From Cunninghamia lanceolata (Eukaryota > Streptophyta > Pinopsida > Cupressales > Cupressaceae): a stretch of DNA of 64,000 bases. The number at the start of each line of letters is the position of its first letter. Position 1 is the first letter of the stretch. Location: NCBI GenBank assembly GCA_027924645.1, contig BSBN01001752.1:14437001-14501000 (forward strand), given 5' to 3'. Positions 1-11,363 of this stretch are shown piece after piece. Under the pieces are notes generated by a model. It was not told the DNA's origin and did not search any database. It saw only the letters and a program-made list of their open reading frames with translations. The position numbers and the translations under genes are program-made.

Positions 1-3000
1 TGTAGGCTAGTTGGTGTGTATGCTCTCTCCTCACACAACAAGGTGATCTTGGAGATCAAAAATACCTCCTAGTTTACATTTTGTTGTGTACAACCCAAGG
101 ACCCAAGTTGTGTATGCTCTTCCCTAGTGTTGAAAGTTGATCTTGGGAATCAAAAGCACTCAAAATTATTTATAATTAGGAGGCCTGCTAGGCGATTTCA
201 TCACCCCTAGGGATGACCTCAACCATGCATTCCAACAGGGTATACAAAGGGGGGAGAGTGAAAGTTGTACCTCAACCTAGTTGTATCATCATTGGCACAA
301 CCTTGGGGCCCCAGGTGATTCTAGAAATAAGGTGAAGTGGCATTTTCTTAATAACTTATGTCACATGTCAAGGTGAAGTGGAATTGGAGTTGAGATCGAT
401 GACATGCCTTGAAGAGTTTCATTTATGTTTTTGTTCCAAAGTGAAGAAAGTGGAGGGATTGGAGTGGTTGAAAAGAATGAAGCTGTTCAAATACTATAAT
501 AAGTCGGGAGGGATAAATGAATGGTAGGAGAAGTGTTGTGCCCTACACAACACACCCCATTTTGCCTCAAAATGTGGACCCCCTTCTTCACTTACTTTGA
601 GTATTCCAAGACTTTATGCTTGATTGGATTAGTTTAATGACCTCCTAGTTTTTGGATAGTGAGTCGATTTGGTCTTCTTGGATCTGATTTCAACTATATG
701 ATTTGGTGTATCCATGTACTTTGATGTGCTTCAACTAAAGTCAATGAATTTCTGATTTGATCTGTTTGATTGTTGGCTTTGTCCTTAGTCTTTTAAGTGA
801 TTTTATGCTTTTCAGGTTTTTGGGTTGTCATTTTTACATGATGGAAGGGGTAGGCCTGAACCCCCGTGCTTTACTATTGTATTCTATTGGGTTCAGTTTG
901 TTGATTGGGTTTGCATGTTTCACCTTATCACTTTGATGCTTTTCTACCTTGTTGGGATTTCGGGGTTTGTCATTCTAGCATTACAGTAGAAACATCCTTG
1001 AAACTCCAACATTGCCTTTGTTGCCTTTGCTTGTTTACCTAAGTTTTTGTCAGTTTGTTGGGGTTAGTCATATTGGCATGACTGTAAAGGAATTCCCAAC
1101 ATCCTCACTCATGTGAGCTAACATTGGGTTGGTCTCTCACCTCCATCAGATTTTCAAAGTTGGTCATCCTAGCATGACCATAAAGGAATCACCAATATTT
1201 AGCATGGGTTTGATGACATCCTTGACCCCCAAAACATTACATTTGCTTGGTCTCTCGAGATCGACCAATCAGGCATTCCCATATTCACCAACCATTTGAG
1301 CATACATGAATCTGTATCCCTGACTCTTGACCTCCGATGAGTTTTATTCTTTATTATTAGCAGACTAAGAGCATCGAGATGTTTTGTAACCACTTACCTT
1401 TTTGGCATGATTATTGTATTCTCCTCGACCCTAAAACCTCGATGATAATGTTATACCTTTGTAATTTTTTTATGTCGGTAGCATTCATTTTGGCTTGTTT
1501 ATTTAATAAAGGCTAAGCAAGAAGCTCAAACCCCAATAAAACCTTATCATACACTAGTGTTGAACCTCTTAGTTTTCACTTGTCATAAGTAAAAGGTAGA
1601 GGTTGCACCTGATTCTCGACATCCAATACCCTCTACTTTGGCTTGATTTATTGAGTTTGATTTGGATGGTCGAATTATTTCATTGGATGTTGAATATCAT
1701 GCTTGAGTCATTAGGGAGGTTTTGGGATGCTTTGACTTCATGACTTCTTGGATGAGTTTATATTTCACTTGATTTCTTGGTTTGCTTGATTTGAGCATAG
1801 AGTTTTTTGTATGGCATTTTTCAAGAGTAATTATACCTCTCTATATTCATGTCCCAACTAGTGAGGTTACATTTTTTGGTGTCAAGGTGGATACATGCAT
1901 GTAATATTTGGTATTATAGTCATGATTAAATAGACTTCAAATTTAAAATCATTCGTCTTCATGACCTCATGTATTAAAGATTCAGAGTGCATTAATTATG
2001 GTTCCATTCCATGCTCTTGGTTATATTGAGTCTTTTAATATCTTTTAGAGCATTTTATTGGTTTTATATATTTTAATGAGGTAGTGGTTCAAAGTCAAAA
2101 TACAAGTGTCATCAATTCTAGAGGTTTAAGCTAGCTAAACCCATCCTTTTGGACCTTAAAACCATTTAAAATAGTCATAAGATCCTTTAAATAATATTTG
2201 AATGCCAAAAGTAAATAATTAAAGAGGGAAAAAATTTTGACATTAATTTATATTTTTCTTATCTTGAATTTGATGACATGCAAGAAAAAGAAAGAAAAAA
2301 TCAAGAAAAAGCAAATAACTTTAGCTAACTTTGTTTTCTTGATTTTTGAGCCATTAAAATTTCTATGAAATAAAAATTTAAAATACTTGGACATGCATGC
2401 ATGGGATATTTATATTTTGCAACAATCAATTACTTTTTAAAAGTGATTTTATAAAAAATAGTTGTATAAGAAAGAGAAAATAGTTGCTTTTTGGAGGTTT
2501 AATCTCATGGGCTGCCATTATTTTCATTTTTCTTTCTCCTTTTCCTTGTTTCAAGGTTTTCATGGAAGCCTTGATTCCATCCTCAATGTGCAAGTGATGA
2601 AATTTTTTAACAAGTTATGGAATAAATTTATGTGAAAGAATTTTCATTCATCACTTAAACAACAAGGGTTTCAATTTTTTTATTATTAATATTGTTGTTT
2701 ATCTTTTTATTTTTTGTATAACCTTCAAATGCATGTTATATCTAATTTGTGCTTATTTTTATTTATTTATTCAGGTCAAGATCATTGGGGGTTTCATTCC
2801 AAAATTCTTTGTTCTTAGGATTTCAAGAAATAAGGAAAAAATAGAGATGAAAATAGTGAATTTCATATTTAACAGCCATGAAAATTCTTTGTTTTAATTT
2901 TGTTTGCATGGTGAACTTAGGGATAATTTGCAAGGTGATTGAGGGTTTGAATTGATGAGATAAATGAACAATATGACTATCTTTACCTTTAAAAATGCCT

Positions 3001-3343
3001 TGGAAGTTGCCTAAACAAGCTTGAAACTAAATCTTAACAACTCAGAAACCCTTGGATAACAATAGAGAATTAAATCTATGATTTTGTTTTGGCCTATACA
3101 ATAGATTTGAAAGCCTTTTCTAAGGTGGTAGGAGGCTTGAGTAGGTAGTAAAGATGAAAATTTCAAGAGGATAGATGGAGAAACCAAGAAAATCATGATA
3201 AAACCCCAAATTTGTGAAGTTGCCAATGGCAACAAATTTGCCCAGAAATCATAATTGATAAAGTTCAATGATTGAAATGATACTTGTTGATATTTCTAGA
3301 TTGAAATTGATTTAATTTTGAGGAATTTAATGTTTATTTGTAG
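1..3343. other. AT-rich intergenic sequence, no gene recognised
   Basis: No reading frame here resembles a known protein on either strand; the longest are under 90 codons and low in complexity. The first 160 bases contain two diverged copies of a roughly 105-base unit (both with a GTGTATGCTCT-like core followed by GATCTTGG.GATCAAAA). The stretch from about 2200 to 2900 is very rich in A and T with short homopolymer runs. It is probably decayed repeat DNA, but no LTR pair can be assigned. Confidence 0.5.
966..1190 (+). repeat. Degenerate ~97-bp tandem repeat, three units
   Basis: Three diverged copies of a motif of the form TT.GTCAT.CTAGCAT.AC.GTAAAGGAA begin at about 966, 1064 and 1160, spaced 98 and 96 bases. 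Each is followed by a version of CC.A.CATC or CCAATAT. The units are too diverged to be recent. They may be a remnant of tandem repeats inside an old LTR or untranslated region. Confidence 0.45.
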
Positions 3344-3500
3344 GTCTAGGGTGCTGAAAAACTATGGACACATGCTAGGGCATGATGAAGACCTACAATA
3401 CTTGGAAAAACCTATCTTCTATGACTACATGAGGCTATTTGTGTTGGATAAATGGAGAGATACAATTGCTCAAATGGAGGCAAAAGGGAAATGGAATTAA
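3344..3500 (+). CDS. Possible terminal exon of an unknown gene
   Basis: An open stretch of about 50 codons follows a plausible plant splice acceptor (TTTATTTGTAG, ending at 3343) and ends in TAA at 3498-3500. The peptide is unusually protein-like for this AT-rich region, with the short motifs LEKPIFYDYM, LFVLDKW and a C-terminal GKWN. An AATAAA polyadenylation-like signal follows near 3907. I do not recognise the family and see no upstream exon with a convincing donor site. It could equally be a captured gene fragment in a decayed transposon, or chance. Confidence 0.2.
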
Positions 3501-4565
3501 TTTTGATGAAATTCATTTATAAGATGTCCAAATAGGACTCAACTGACCCATTGCATGGCTTGTAATTTTTAACTTGTTCCTATTTTGAGATGCAAGTCGA
3601 CTTGTACAAAATATAAATCTTAATGCAATGTAAAACTCTAAAAAGGAGGTGTATTTTCATTTCTAAAGGAGGTAGGAGATGAAGACTAAGGGTGAGTGTA
3701 GAAATATTAAATGAGAATGAAGGTGTGAGGATTCTACTAAGTTGCCACATGCAAACCAGTTCTCCAGGGTGCACAAAGGCAAAAGACAATCATGGTGTAG
3801 GAATCCTGCTAAGTTGTCACAAGCCAATGGAATGCTAGTCCTCCACTCTGGGTGGTGATGTATTTTGTATTTTCTATTCTAAAACTTGGTTTATTTGATG
3901 AAACTCAATAAAGTGTTGATTGTCTACAAAGGTTGTGTAATACCTATGCATGTAATATGGTCCAGTTTATGCAATTACTTTGTTATTTTAATGAAATTCC
4001 TTAGAGTCTTGCACCATGATGTTAATAATTGTGTGAAATATTGGTTATGGCATCATTAGGTTAATGGTTTCATTAGACCTTCCAAGGCATAGATTTGTAA
4101 ATCAAATGCAAAGCTGACCTGCTTCATTTTTATTTTTATTTACTCTCTAAAACCCTTGTCTTTTTGTTATTTTTTCAAATCTAGTTAGTTTAGAAGTAGG
4201 TTAGGACTAGAATAGATTTTATTATTCATTACTTGTTGTTATAGACCATATTTATCATATTTGTAAGATACCCTATTGCTAATACAACATTGTAAATATT
4301 CATTTTTGGGCAATAGGTGATTGGAGTAGTGTATTTTTTGCTGATCTCCTTGTGCAAATAACTTGATGTTTACTTGATTACTAGCATCACCTTGTATAGG
4401 TACAACTACACATACCACTAATCTATCCAACCTAGTTGAGACCCAGCTAATAGGAACCTTGGGGTTATCGGCCTCTTGAGGTTGGTTGTCTTTCAAGAGA
4501 GGTGGCTCATTTGTTGTTCTACCTACATATTGTTGAGTGTGCCAAAACACCCCTCAATAAAAATG
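3501..4565. other. Non-coding stretch with one AATAAA signal
   Basis: No supported gene. It holds an AATAAA near 3907 (possible 3' end for the candidate exon at 3344-3500) and a diverged repeat of AATCCTGCTAAGTTG.CACA (near 3730 and 3805). From about 4200 it runs into the region just upstream of a plus-strand retrotransposon gag relic and may be that element's leader. No primer binding site or LTR end is visible. Confidence 0.4.
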
Positions 4566-5300
4566 GTGCTAGAAGGAGGGCCGAACAGAGAGTATTCATG
4601 GTTACTTGCACATTGTTGATGAGTTAGGTCTTGAGGGATCTAGCTTCAATGGGCAACCCTTTGTGTATGCCTACAGGTCTCCATGAGATTCCTATTTATG
4701 CACACAATAGGCTTCCTTTATTTTTGCCCAAAAGTGGACAAAATGCTTCAAATCATGTAAGGGTTTATACAGATTTAATGTCTTTTATTTTTATTGGGCA
4801 TGAGGATGTTGTTTGCATGTTATTTGTCATGACATTTCAAGGTGTTGCACTGCAATGGTATATAAGTTTCTTGCCTAACTCTATTTGTTCTTAACATGAA
4901 TTGGTTCATATTTTTTTGAACCAATTTGATTATAATGTGGGTAGACAAGACCCCCTGTTTCAGTTTGTAGCCATGAGAAGGATGCCTAGAGAGTCTATTG
5001 AGCAATTCAATCATAGGTTTCTTTTCATGTATCAAAGGGTTCAAGCTTCAAATCAGATGGTGAGTGATTTTGTGTTGAAAGAGAATTATCTATGGTTTTT
5101 GGATGCCTCATTTGTAGGGAAAATCAAAATATTGGGTGAAGGTGCTACTTTGAATGATGCATTTAAAAAAGCCCTCCTATTGGCACAATATGGATATGAC
5201 ATCACAAATGGTGCAAATTGCCAAGGTGGGAGTTCAAATTCTTACAAATTACCAACCACTACAACCTTATGTAACTCCATCCACACATGTCTACTCTAAT
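4566..5300 (+). pseudogene. Ty3/gypsy gag relic (capsid domain)
   Basis: This is a decayed Gag capsid region of a Ty3/gypsy retrotransposon on the plus strand. Two open segments in the same frame (4631-4891 and 4901-5296) are separated by a TAA at 4892-4894. The diagnostic Retrotrans_gag pattern is visible: FQGVALQWY in the first segment, then a segment with QFDYNVGRQDPL, RRMPRESIEQFNHRF and YQRVQ. In intact elements this domain forms the virus-like particle shell. No protease or polymerase follows, because the element is cut near 5660 by other repeat sequence. It is the only trace of this element here and does not belong to elements A, B or F. Confidence 0.75.
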
Positions 5301-5669
5301 GCCATCATTCCAATCAGCTAATTATGGCATGCTCACTCTTGAAAACATGCAATAAACCCATGCAACAAATCAGATCATTCATTTCCAAGGGCCATATTTT
5401 GATCCATTGGGCTCAAACACAATCATTTCACCTCCTACAAGTCTTCCTATAGCTACACAGGATCCAACTATAATTGAGGTACATCACCATGGGAGTCAAA
5501 TTCTTCATGTGATGATGACTATTCAAGTGACAGTGATGTTGATCACTCATTCTCAGATGGTATATAATTGATAAATGAGGTCAAGAATGGCAAAAAGGGA
5601 GGTGAGAACATGACTTTATCTTCTCCCGATGGCCTAGTTGCAAGATCTAACCAAAATGGTGTTGATAAT
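5301..5669 (+). other. Degraded continuation of the gag relic
   Basis: The sequence downstream of the capsid domain is Ser/Asp-rich in broken frames and carries no recognisable zinc knuckle or protease. It probably belongs to the same truncated Ty3 element as 4566-5300. It ends where the LTR-like sequence at 5670 begins. Confidence 0.35.
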
Positions 5670-6713
5670 TATTGAACACACCAGGATACTGAGAGGGGCG
5701 TGAATCAGTATCTAAATAAGACTTCAAATCCTCTATAGAAAATTAAACTTAAGCATTACAACATCAACATAAAACATGAAAGATCAATGCAATGCATATC
5801 AACACATAACACCAGATATACGTGGAAAAACCACAGTAAGGATTAACTCACAATATACATGAAGCTTAAAATTATAACTTTTTTAGGGCTACAACCCAAG
5901 GAAGCTACTACTCCCTGCTGACATTGTTTTAGCACTACAACCTGCTAGCAAATAGATTTATCACTACTTAAATTATCTTGCTCGCCCTGCTAGCAGTAAC
6001 AATTTTACTAACCATTAAATAATTTGCTCTTGCAAACAATCCTTTGAAGGTTTTAGAAGGTATAGCTCCCTTCTTATGATAATTTTAAAATCTTTCAGTT
6101 ACACTTTTGACCAAAAAATAGAGAAAGGTAATTGCATATGAAAATAGAAATTTCTAATCACCATAACACAAATTGTATTGCAAGCAAGGATTCTCATCAA
6201 ATAAAGGAATTTCTTTCAAACATAAGAATGAAAGAGAAATTGATTAAAAATTCCCCAATAATTTTAATCACTTTTCCATCAAATCCCGACATACGAAGAG
6301 AGACACAAATGATAATATTTCAAATATAGAAGCTGGTTATCAATATTTCTAACAGCTTTATGCAAATATCATGATTTCACCAATTAAATATTCAACATAT
6401 GGAGAATAGATAACCATCACCAAAACAATCGACTCACTACCAATCCTTCTAGTATTAATGAATTCAATATCATAACATACACTATCAAAATATCCCCCTT
6501 ACTTCCAAAATGGAATTTCAAAAATCTAGTCTTGTAAAAGTAAAATGTTTCCTTTCACCAAAAAAAGATGCCTTCTACTCCTTTACATTTCTAATATATA
6601 CTATAATGGAGTAGAACCAACTTCCCGTGTGCAGTTATCATAACTAACAAACCATTATAAAATATAGTTTATGTAAAATGATATCAAAGAAGTTCAACAA
6701 GAAGTGTTCAATA
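5670..6713 (-). repeat. Probable solo LTR, copia type
   Basis: The ends form an inverted repeat (TATTGAACAC at the left, GTGTTCAATA at the right), which is what TGTTGAACAC...GTGTTCAACA becomes after one transition at each end. Inside, near 5820-5860, is the reverse complement of the GTGG-TTTTTCC-ACG stretch that also sits near the 3' end of the LTRs of elements C and D, so the LTR lies on the minus strand. No primer site lies to its left and no polypurine tract to its right, so it is most likely a solo LTR. The target duplication is ambiguous: AATGG occurs at 5655-5659 and 6715-6719 but not exactly at the proposed ends. Confidence 0.45.
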
Positions 6714-6732
6714 CAATGGATTTAGGAAGTAA

Positions 6733-9700
6733 TTAAGAAATTGTGATATCATCATCATCATCTTCTGTGGCATCCAACTTTTCTAACCCTTTTGGTGTTA
6801 CTTTCTTGACTCCATCTTTAAATTTTTGGGTGGCATTCAATTTTTCTTGTAGGATCTTGAATCTCCCCATAATCGAAAGCACTCCTTTGGTATTAGGAAC
6901 AATAGTGATAGCCATTCTAGTCTTCTATTTCTACAGTACATTACTGATTTCAATGAGTTTCCTCTCCATCTCAGAGAGATCCTTTTTGAAACTGGACAAG
7001 TAGGTAGATACACTGTTGAGTCTCTCTATGGCATTTCCTTTTATATCTTCTTTAACTTTCAACTCTTCAGTCATTAATTCTTTAAAGGCATGCTTGATGC
7101 TTTCTAAATCCAATAGATTAGATTTAGTTTCATCCCAAAGATCCACTCCGACAGAAACAAAGGCACTACGGAGATCAAGCACATAGGATTTGTTATTCTT
7201 GGCCAAATTCTTTAGATGAGTGGTACACTATTGTTCTATATACATTTTCCAGTCTACTACTACTAACCATTTGGCTGATTCCTTTTCTTCTGGTTTCTTG
7301 ATAACTTTTTATGCTACTATTATACTAGAATCCATTTTAGCCATAGCAGCAAAATTGTTTTTGGCTATGCCAAGCATTGCCTATTCTTTTCTAATCACCT
7401 TCACATGATTCATAATTATTATTTGTGTCTTTGAAATCTTATTATAAAGATTATAGGAATCATGAATGAAACAAGTGCCATCAAAGATCAATCTTCACAC
7501 CCATTCTTGTATTGCAGTTCCAAGGTATTTGTATTTGTTGATTTGATCCAACACCTCAGTAGTGATGCCTTTAGGAGGTCCAAAAATAGCATTCAGAGGC
7601 TTAGAATCAGTGTCAACAATGGACTTGACATAAGAAATGAGTATTTCAACTTGATCTTCTAACACTTTAATCTCTCTTTCCTTTTCCTTGACTCTATTAG
7701 CCAATATATCTACAGATAATTTAGCATTATGAATATCCCTTTGAATAGATGGGGGTCCCGAGTATACAGTGCTTATTTGAAAATCATCTGTGGATATATC
7801 CTTCATTTCCTTATCTACCATAGGTTCAGTAATCTCCACATATTGATGCTTGGAGACTGGATTCACCATCAACCTAGACATCCCTTTGGCTTTCTTAGGA
7901 GTTGACTCCAGTTTAAGCAACCTATCTACTACATCAAATTTAATATCTATAATCTAGGAGTATCTCCTCTTATTACCAACCTATGTTCTAAGCTATTCTG
8001 GAGTAGTAGTCACATAGAAGTCTTTTGTAGCTTTTTGGAATGTCTTGTCTATCTTAGGACTACTATCTCTTGTTGTTTATTTATTGGAAGAATCAGGAGT
8101 TTGAAAAGAATCATGTTGAGGAGTAAGGGGAGGAGTTTTACTCTGTTCAATGTTTAATGTAGCATCCCTATCCTTTTCACTCTGCAACACTTCCTGAGGT
8201 GACTTTGAACCCTTATTTGACTATGACGAATTGCTATGGTCAGGGGTATTCACAACAACGTGTGGAATTCCATACTATGCTCTTTGTGTGAAGGAGAACC
8301 TCCACCATCACCACTAATCTTAGAATTCAACCATGCTAGACTCCAATTTAATACAAAGTGAGTCCTAGTCTTAAGATCAATATTTTCATCCATATCCTAG
8401 CAATTGACATCAGGTAAAGGTTTGGTATTTTCTTCAACAAATGCAGGATCGACAACATCAAAATAATCATCAACAATATTAGGAATGTCCTAGCTGAGCC
8501 TATAAATTCTCATTTGATCAAGGGTTAATCTTGACCAACCCCTCCTTCTTACTTCATATTCATCCATACAATCAGCCTAAAAATCTTCCAGATGAGGTAT
8601 ATGTTTTCTCAACATGGAGGCATACAAATTGTTTTAGCAAAATCCTTACTGTCAAAATTACTTCTTGACCCATATGTTTGGAAATGGAAGTGGTTGAGTA
8701 ATCTATCCACATTCTTTGCATCCTATGGCTTGGCAGAAGTGTAATGGGTCAGTTTCAAGGGAAATGAATACCTCTTCTTCTTTGCAGCTTTGTATCTCTC
8801 CCCTGCTAAGTAGGCTTGCCAACATACTTCCAAAAACACAATATAATTTGAGGCATATATTGGTGATTTGAGCGGGAGGTACTCAAACCCTCAAACCCTC
8901 CAATCCTAATGTATGAGAACATGTCATATTTGATTAAATAGCTACCAAAACTCATAACCCAGTTAGCAACTTCTGTAGAAATTCTAACCTCAGGGTTTTG
9001 CCAAATTCTCTAAACCATAAGCATTAGAAAAGCATCATTAACCCTTCTATACACTTTATTGCCATCTACCTCTCGCAATTGGGGGAAATAATCATATACT
9101 TTTGTCTCTACAGTCAAGGGCCCTACAACCTATAGCCCTATCCATCTTGGTTGAGTAGTGGCCAGTAGATAAATCAAATATGAACACATGTGGAATTTCT
9201 TTTTATTTTGGAAACTTATCAGTTGCTCATGCAACTGATCACTTATTAGCTGGGACCAATAAATGAATTGCTTTCCTATACAAATTATTAGGATGCATTG
9301 ACGCATCCAATTTTTGAAACTATCACATTCTTTGTTGCCTGTCACTTTGTGTAATAGGAAAATAATGTCTGGAATTTCATCTTGGAAGTGACCTCTCACA
9401 AGGTATTGAGGTAACTGAGACCCCCCCTTTTTAGCCCTTTTCAACCAGGTAGTGGCCATCATATCTTTACACTTCTTCTTCCCATTAATAAAGAAATTTG
9501 TCACTTTCTCTAGCCTCACCTCTGTATATACATCATGAGTATCCAGGCCTAATCTATTAGTAATAGCATCGACACTTAGTTGTAGGATGACGTGACCACT
9601 AACTATTCTAATCTCCTTAGTCTCTTTATTATAATTTTGGATACATGCCATTATTAAATATGAACATTTGACTATTGGAGGGAAACCCCCAGCATGTGCC

Positions 9701-9948
9701 AATCCACTATCAAAAGCCCTATGAATGATTTATGGTTTGGGGTTGGTGTTCATCCAAAGCCAGAACTCTCGAAGGTTAACATGCCCAAAATTAGTATCTC
9801 TAATCCCTGACAATTCATTCCTGACAATGAAGGAAATGTCTAATCCCTTGTACTTGTATTTCATTTTTACTGACCCAAGTAACCAATGGAGAGGGGTTTT
9901 AAAACCACAGTAAAGGAGTGTAAATTCATGTTGAGTGAAAGAGGGCAA
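6733..9948 (-). pseudogene. Accessory protein relic of element A
   Basis: Long decayed reading frame; most of its open segments share one frame (9948-9730, 9702-9130, 7920-7495, 7206-6931, 6915-6733), with stops and frame breaks concentrated at 9130-7920. The N-terminal half has a globular region with Y.KETKEIR, then a SVDAITNRLGLD motif and a later leucine-rich segment. These align with the accessory proteins of F and D. The C-terminal half is Lys/Glu-rich and coiled-coil-like (for example ILANRVKEKEREIK) and ends in a run of Asp followed by ITIS. The pattern resembles plant retrotransposon-associated proteins of the Transposase_32 or plant-mobile-domain kind; that assignment is inference. 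Function unknown. The true start lies upstream of 9948 and is not clear. Confidence 0.55.
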
Positions 9949-11054
9949 TATCGGTTGACGGATAAAGAAAGGGTTTCACATTACATGGACAACAACAATA
10001 CCCACTTTCAATATTCCCCCACAACATATGAATAACTAGCAACAATCTTTTAAATGAGGAGAACAAGTGACTAGACTTACTTGGATGCCAACACTCGATG
10101 GGAAGAGGAAGACTATTAGTTGCAACTAGCTCTAGGGGATCTTCTTTGGTTAACAAATGACACTTATAAAAAGGAATAACTAGCTTTATAAGGTAAAAGG
10201 AAGCATAAGGTGAAGTCATTTAATGCTACCTTGTAATTAATGTTACCTTTAATCCCATCAAGACACATAGCCAAAGTTACCTCATCCATTTATCAAAAAC
10301 ATCAACTTTCATAAAACTCTTTTATAGGCAATATTTCTCTTTTGCGAACTCTTGGAATATGCATAATCGCCAAAAATGACTTTTTACTAACTTTTGTTTC
10401 ACCGACATCACACTCCTTTATCTTTGCCTATTGGTGATTTCTTTATTTCTTGAACTTAGCTTTAGAATTATCTCCCCCTTTAATGGACAAAATATCACAT
10501 TTGTGAACTATGTTCACCACTTTATCGGCACTTCGAATAATCCGCTAACTATGAAGTCTTCACATTATCAACGAAATAGAATATTTGAGAACTCCCAAGT
10601 CATGGCTTATCAGCAAACTAGGGAAACATGAAACTTCCAAACAAGCGATGTTTCGTGGCAAACTAGAGTGACTAGTCGGTAAATTGGCAATCTGAAGAAC
10701 TGCAGAACTCACAAACAAAAGGATTACTTCAAAGGAAGAAAAGATTTTCGCCCAAGGACACAACATGACTAACTTATTAGAAAACTGATAAACCAATGAA
10801 ATATCTAACCAATGAACCAAAAATGAAGTTTGAGAAAACAAATAAAACCCAACTAAGAAAGAAAGGTGTAACACAAGGGACTTTGTTAGGGAAACAAGAG
10901 TTCAAGAAACTTAATATTTGCCGATATGAGTACAGATGTTACAAGGTTTTGGAAAAGGTAAAATTGCTGACTAAAAGAGGGTACAAAACATTAAAGACAT
11001 TCGCAACATAAGGAAAAATGAAAAGGACGACAAATTTTGGATTTGAGGGAAACA
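9949..11054 (-). other. Upstream part of element A LTR, no clear gene
   Basis: By analogy with F, this is the LTR segment between the LTR start and the accessory reading frame, so a promoter would be expected here. Open frames at 9926-10219 and 10560-10874 have no recognisable content. I see no convincing TATA box. Confidence 0.35.
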
Positions 11055-11363
11055 ACTAGCTCTAATTGGGGACAAAGACTAGAAGGATGCAAAGGACCTA
11101 GGAAACTCTGGCAGACCAGTGCCTTATTTATTGGGCCATAGAGTCAGGCCCAACACACTAACACACAACAAGATAGAAACAAGACAAAACAAAAAATTGA
11201 GGAAGTACATGGAGAGATAGAAACCACCAGTTGTAAAGCTTCAAATCTTGACCATTATAGGCAAGAGGTAGTTCAGTGCCATCCAAGTATGCTAGAAACT
11301 AAGCATTTTCTCCAGTAGTTGCTCTGATCTTGAAGGGGCCTTTCCACAGAGAGTCAAACTTCA
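11055..11363 (-). pseudogene. Integrase C-terminus and 3' leader of element A
   Basis: On the minus strand, 11363-11190 encodes the end of a Ty3 integrase: a KFDSLWKGPF-like segment, then DGTELPL and NGQDLKLY, the usual C-terminal region before the pol stop. It joins directly to the pol fragment at 48353, where the reading ends in RREPKGAHGK. This shows that 11364-48352 was inserted into this codon region. Between the end of integrase and the LTR edge at 11054 there is no purine tract, only the motif TCCCCAATTAGAGCTAG (rc of about 11056-11072). Confidence 0.75.

Larger units (their letters stand above)
6733..11054 (-). repeat. 3' LTR of element A (left end unresolved)
   Basis: The right edge is inferred at 11054: read on the minus strand, a TGTTTCCCTC start follows a CCCC-AATTAG motif like the one next to F's 3' LTR. 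Integrase code of element A lies just beyond it (11190-11363). The segment contains the accessory reading frame 6733-9948, as the LTRs of F do. The left end is hidden by the solo LTR at 5670-6713 or lost. The partner 5' LTR would lie beyond the insertions at 52380-64000 and is not visible, so the LTR call is by analogy with F. Confidence 0.5.

Noticed and set aside
245..261. Purine run ACAAAGGGGGGAGAGTG as a polypurine tract
   Set aside because: No LTR pair or coding region could be tied to it; it may be chance.
6743..7003. Plus-strand frame rich in hydrophobic residues, possible membrane protein
   Set aside because: It is antisense to the acidic, coiled-coil C-terminus of A's accessory frame; Asp/Glu codons read backwards give Ser, Phe and Leu runs.
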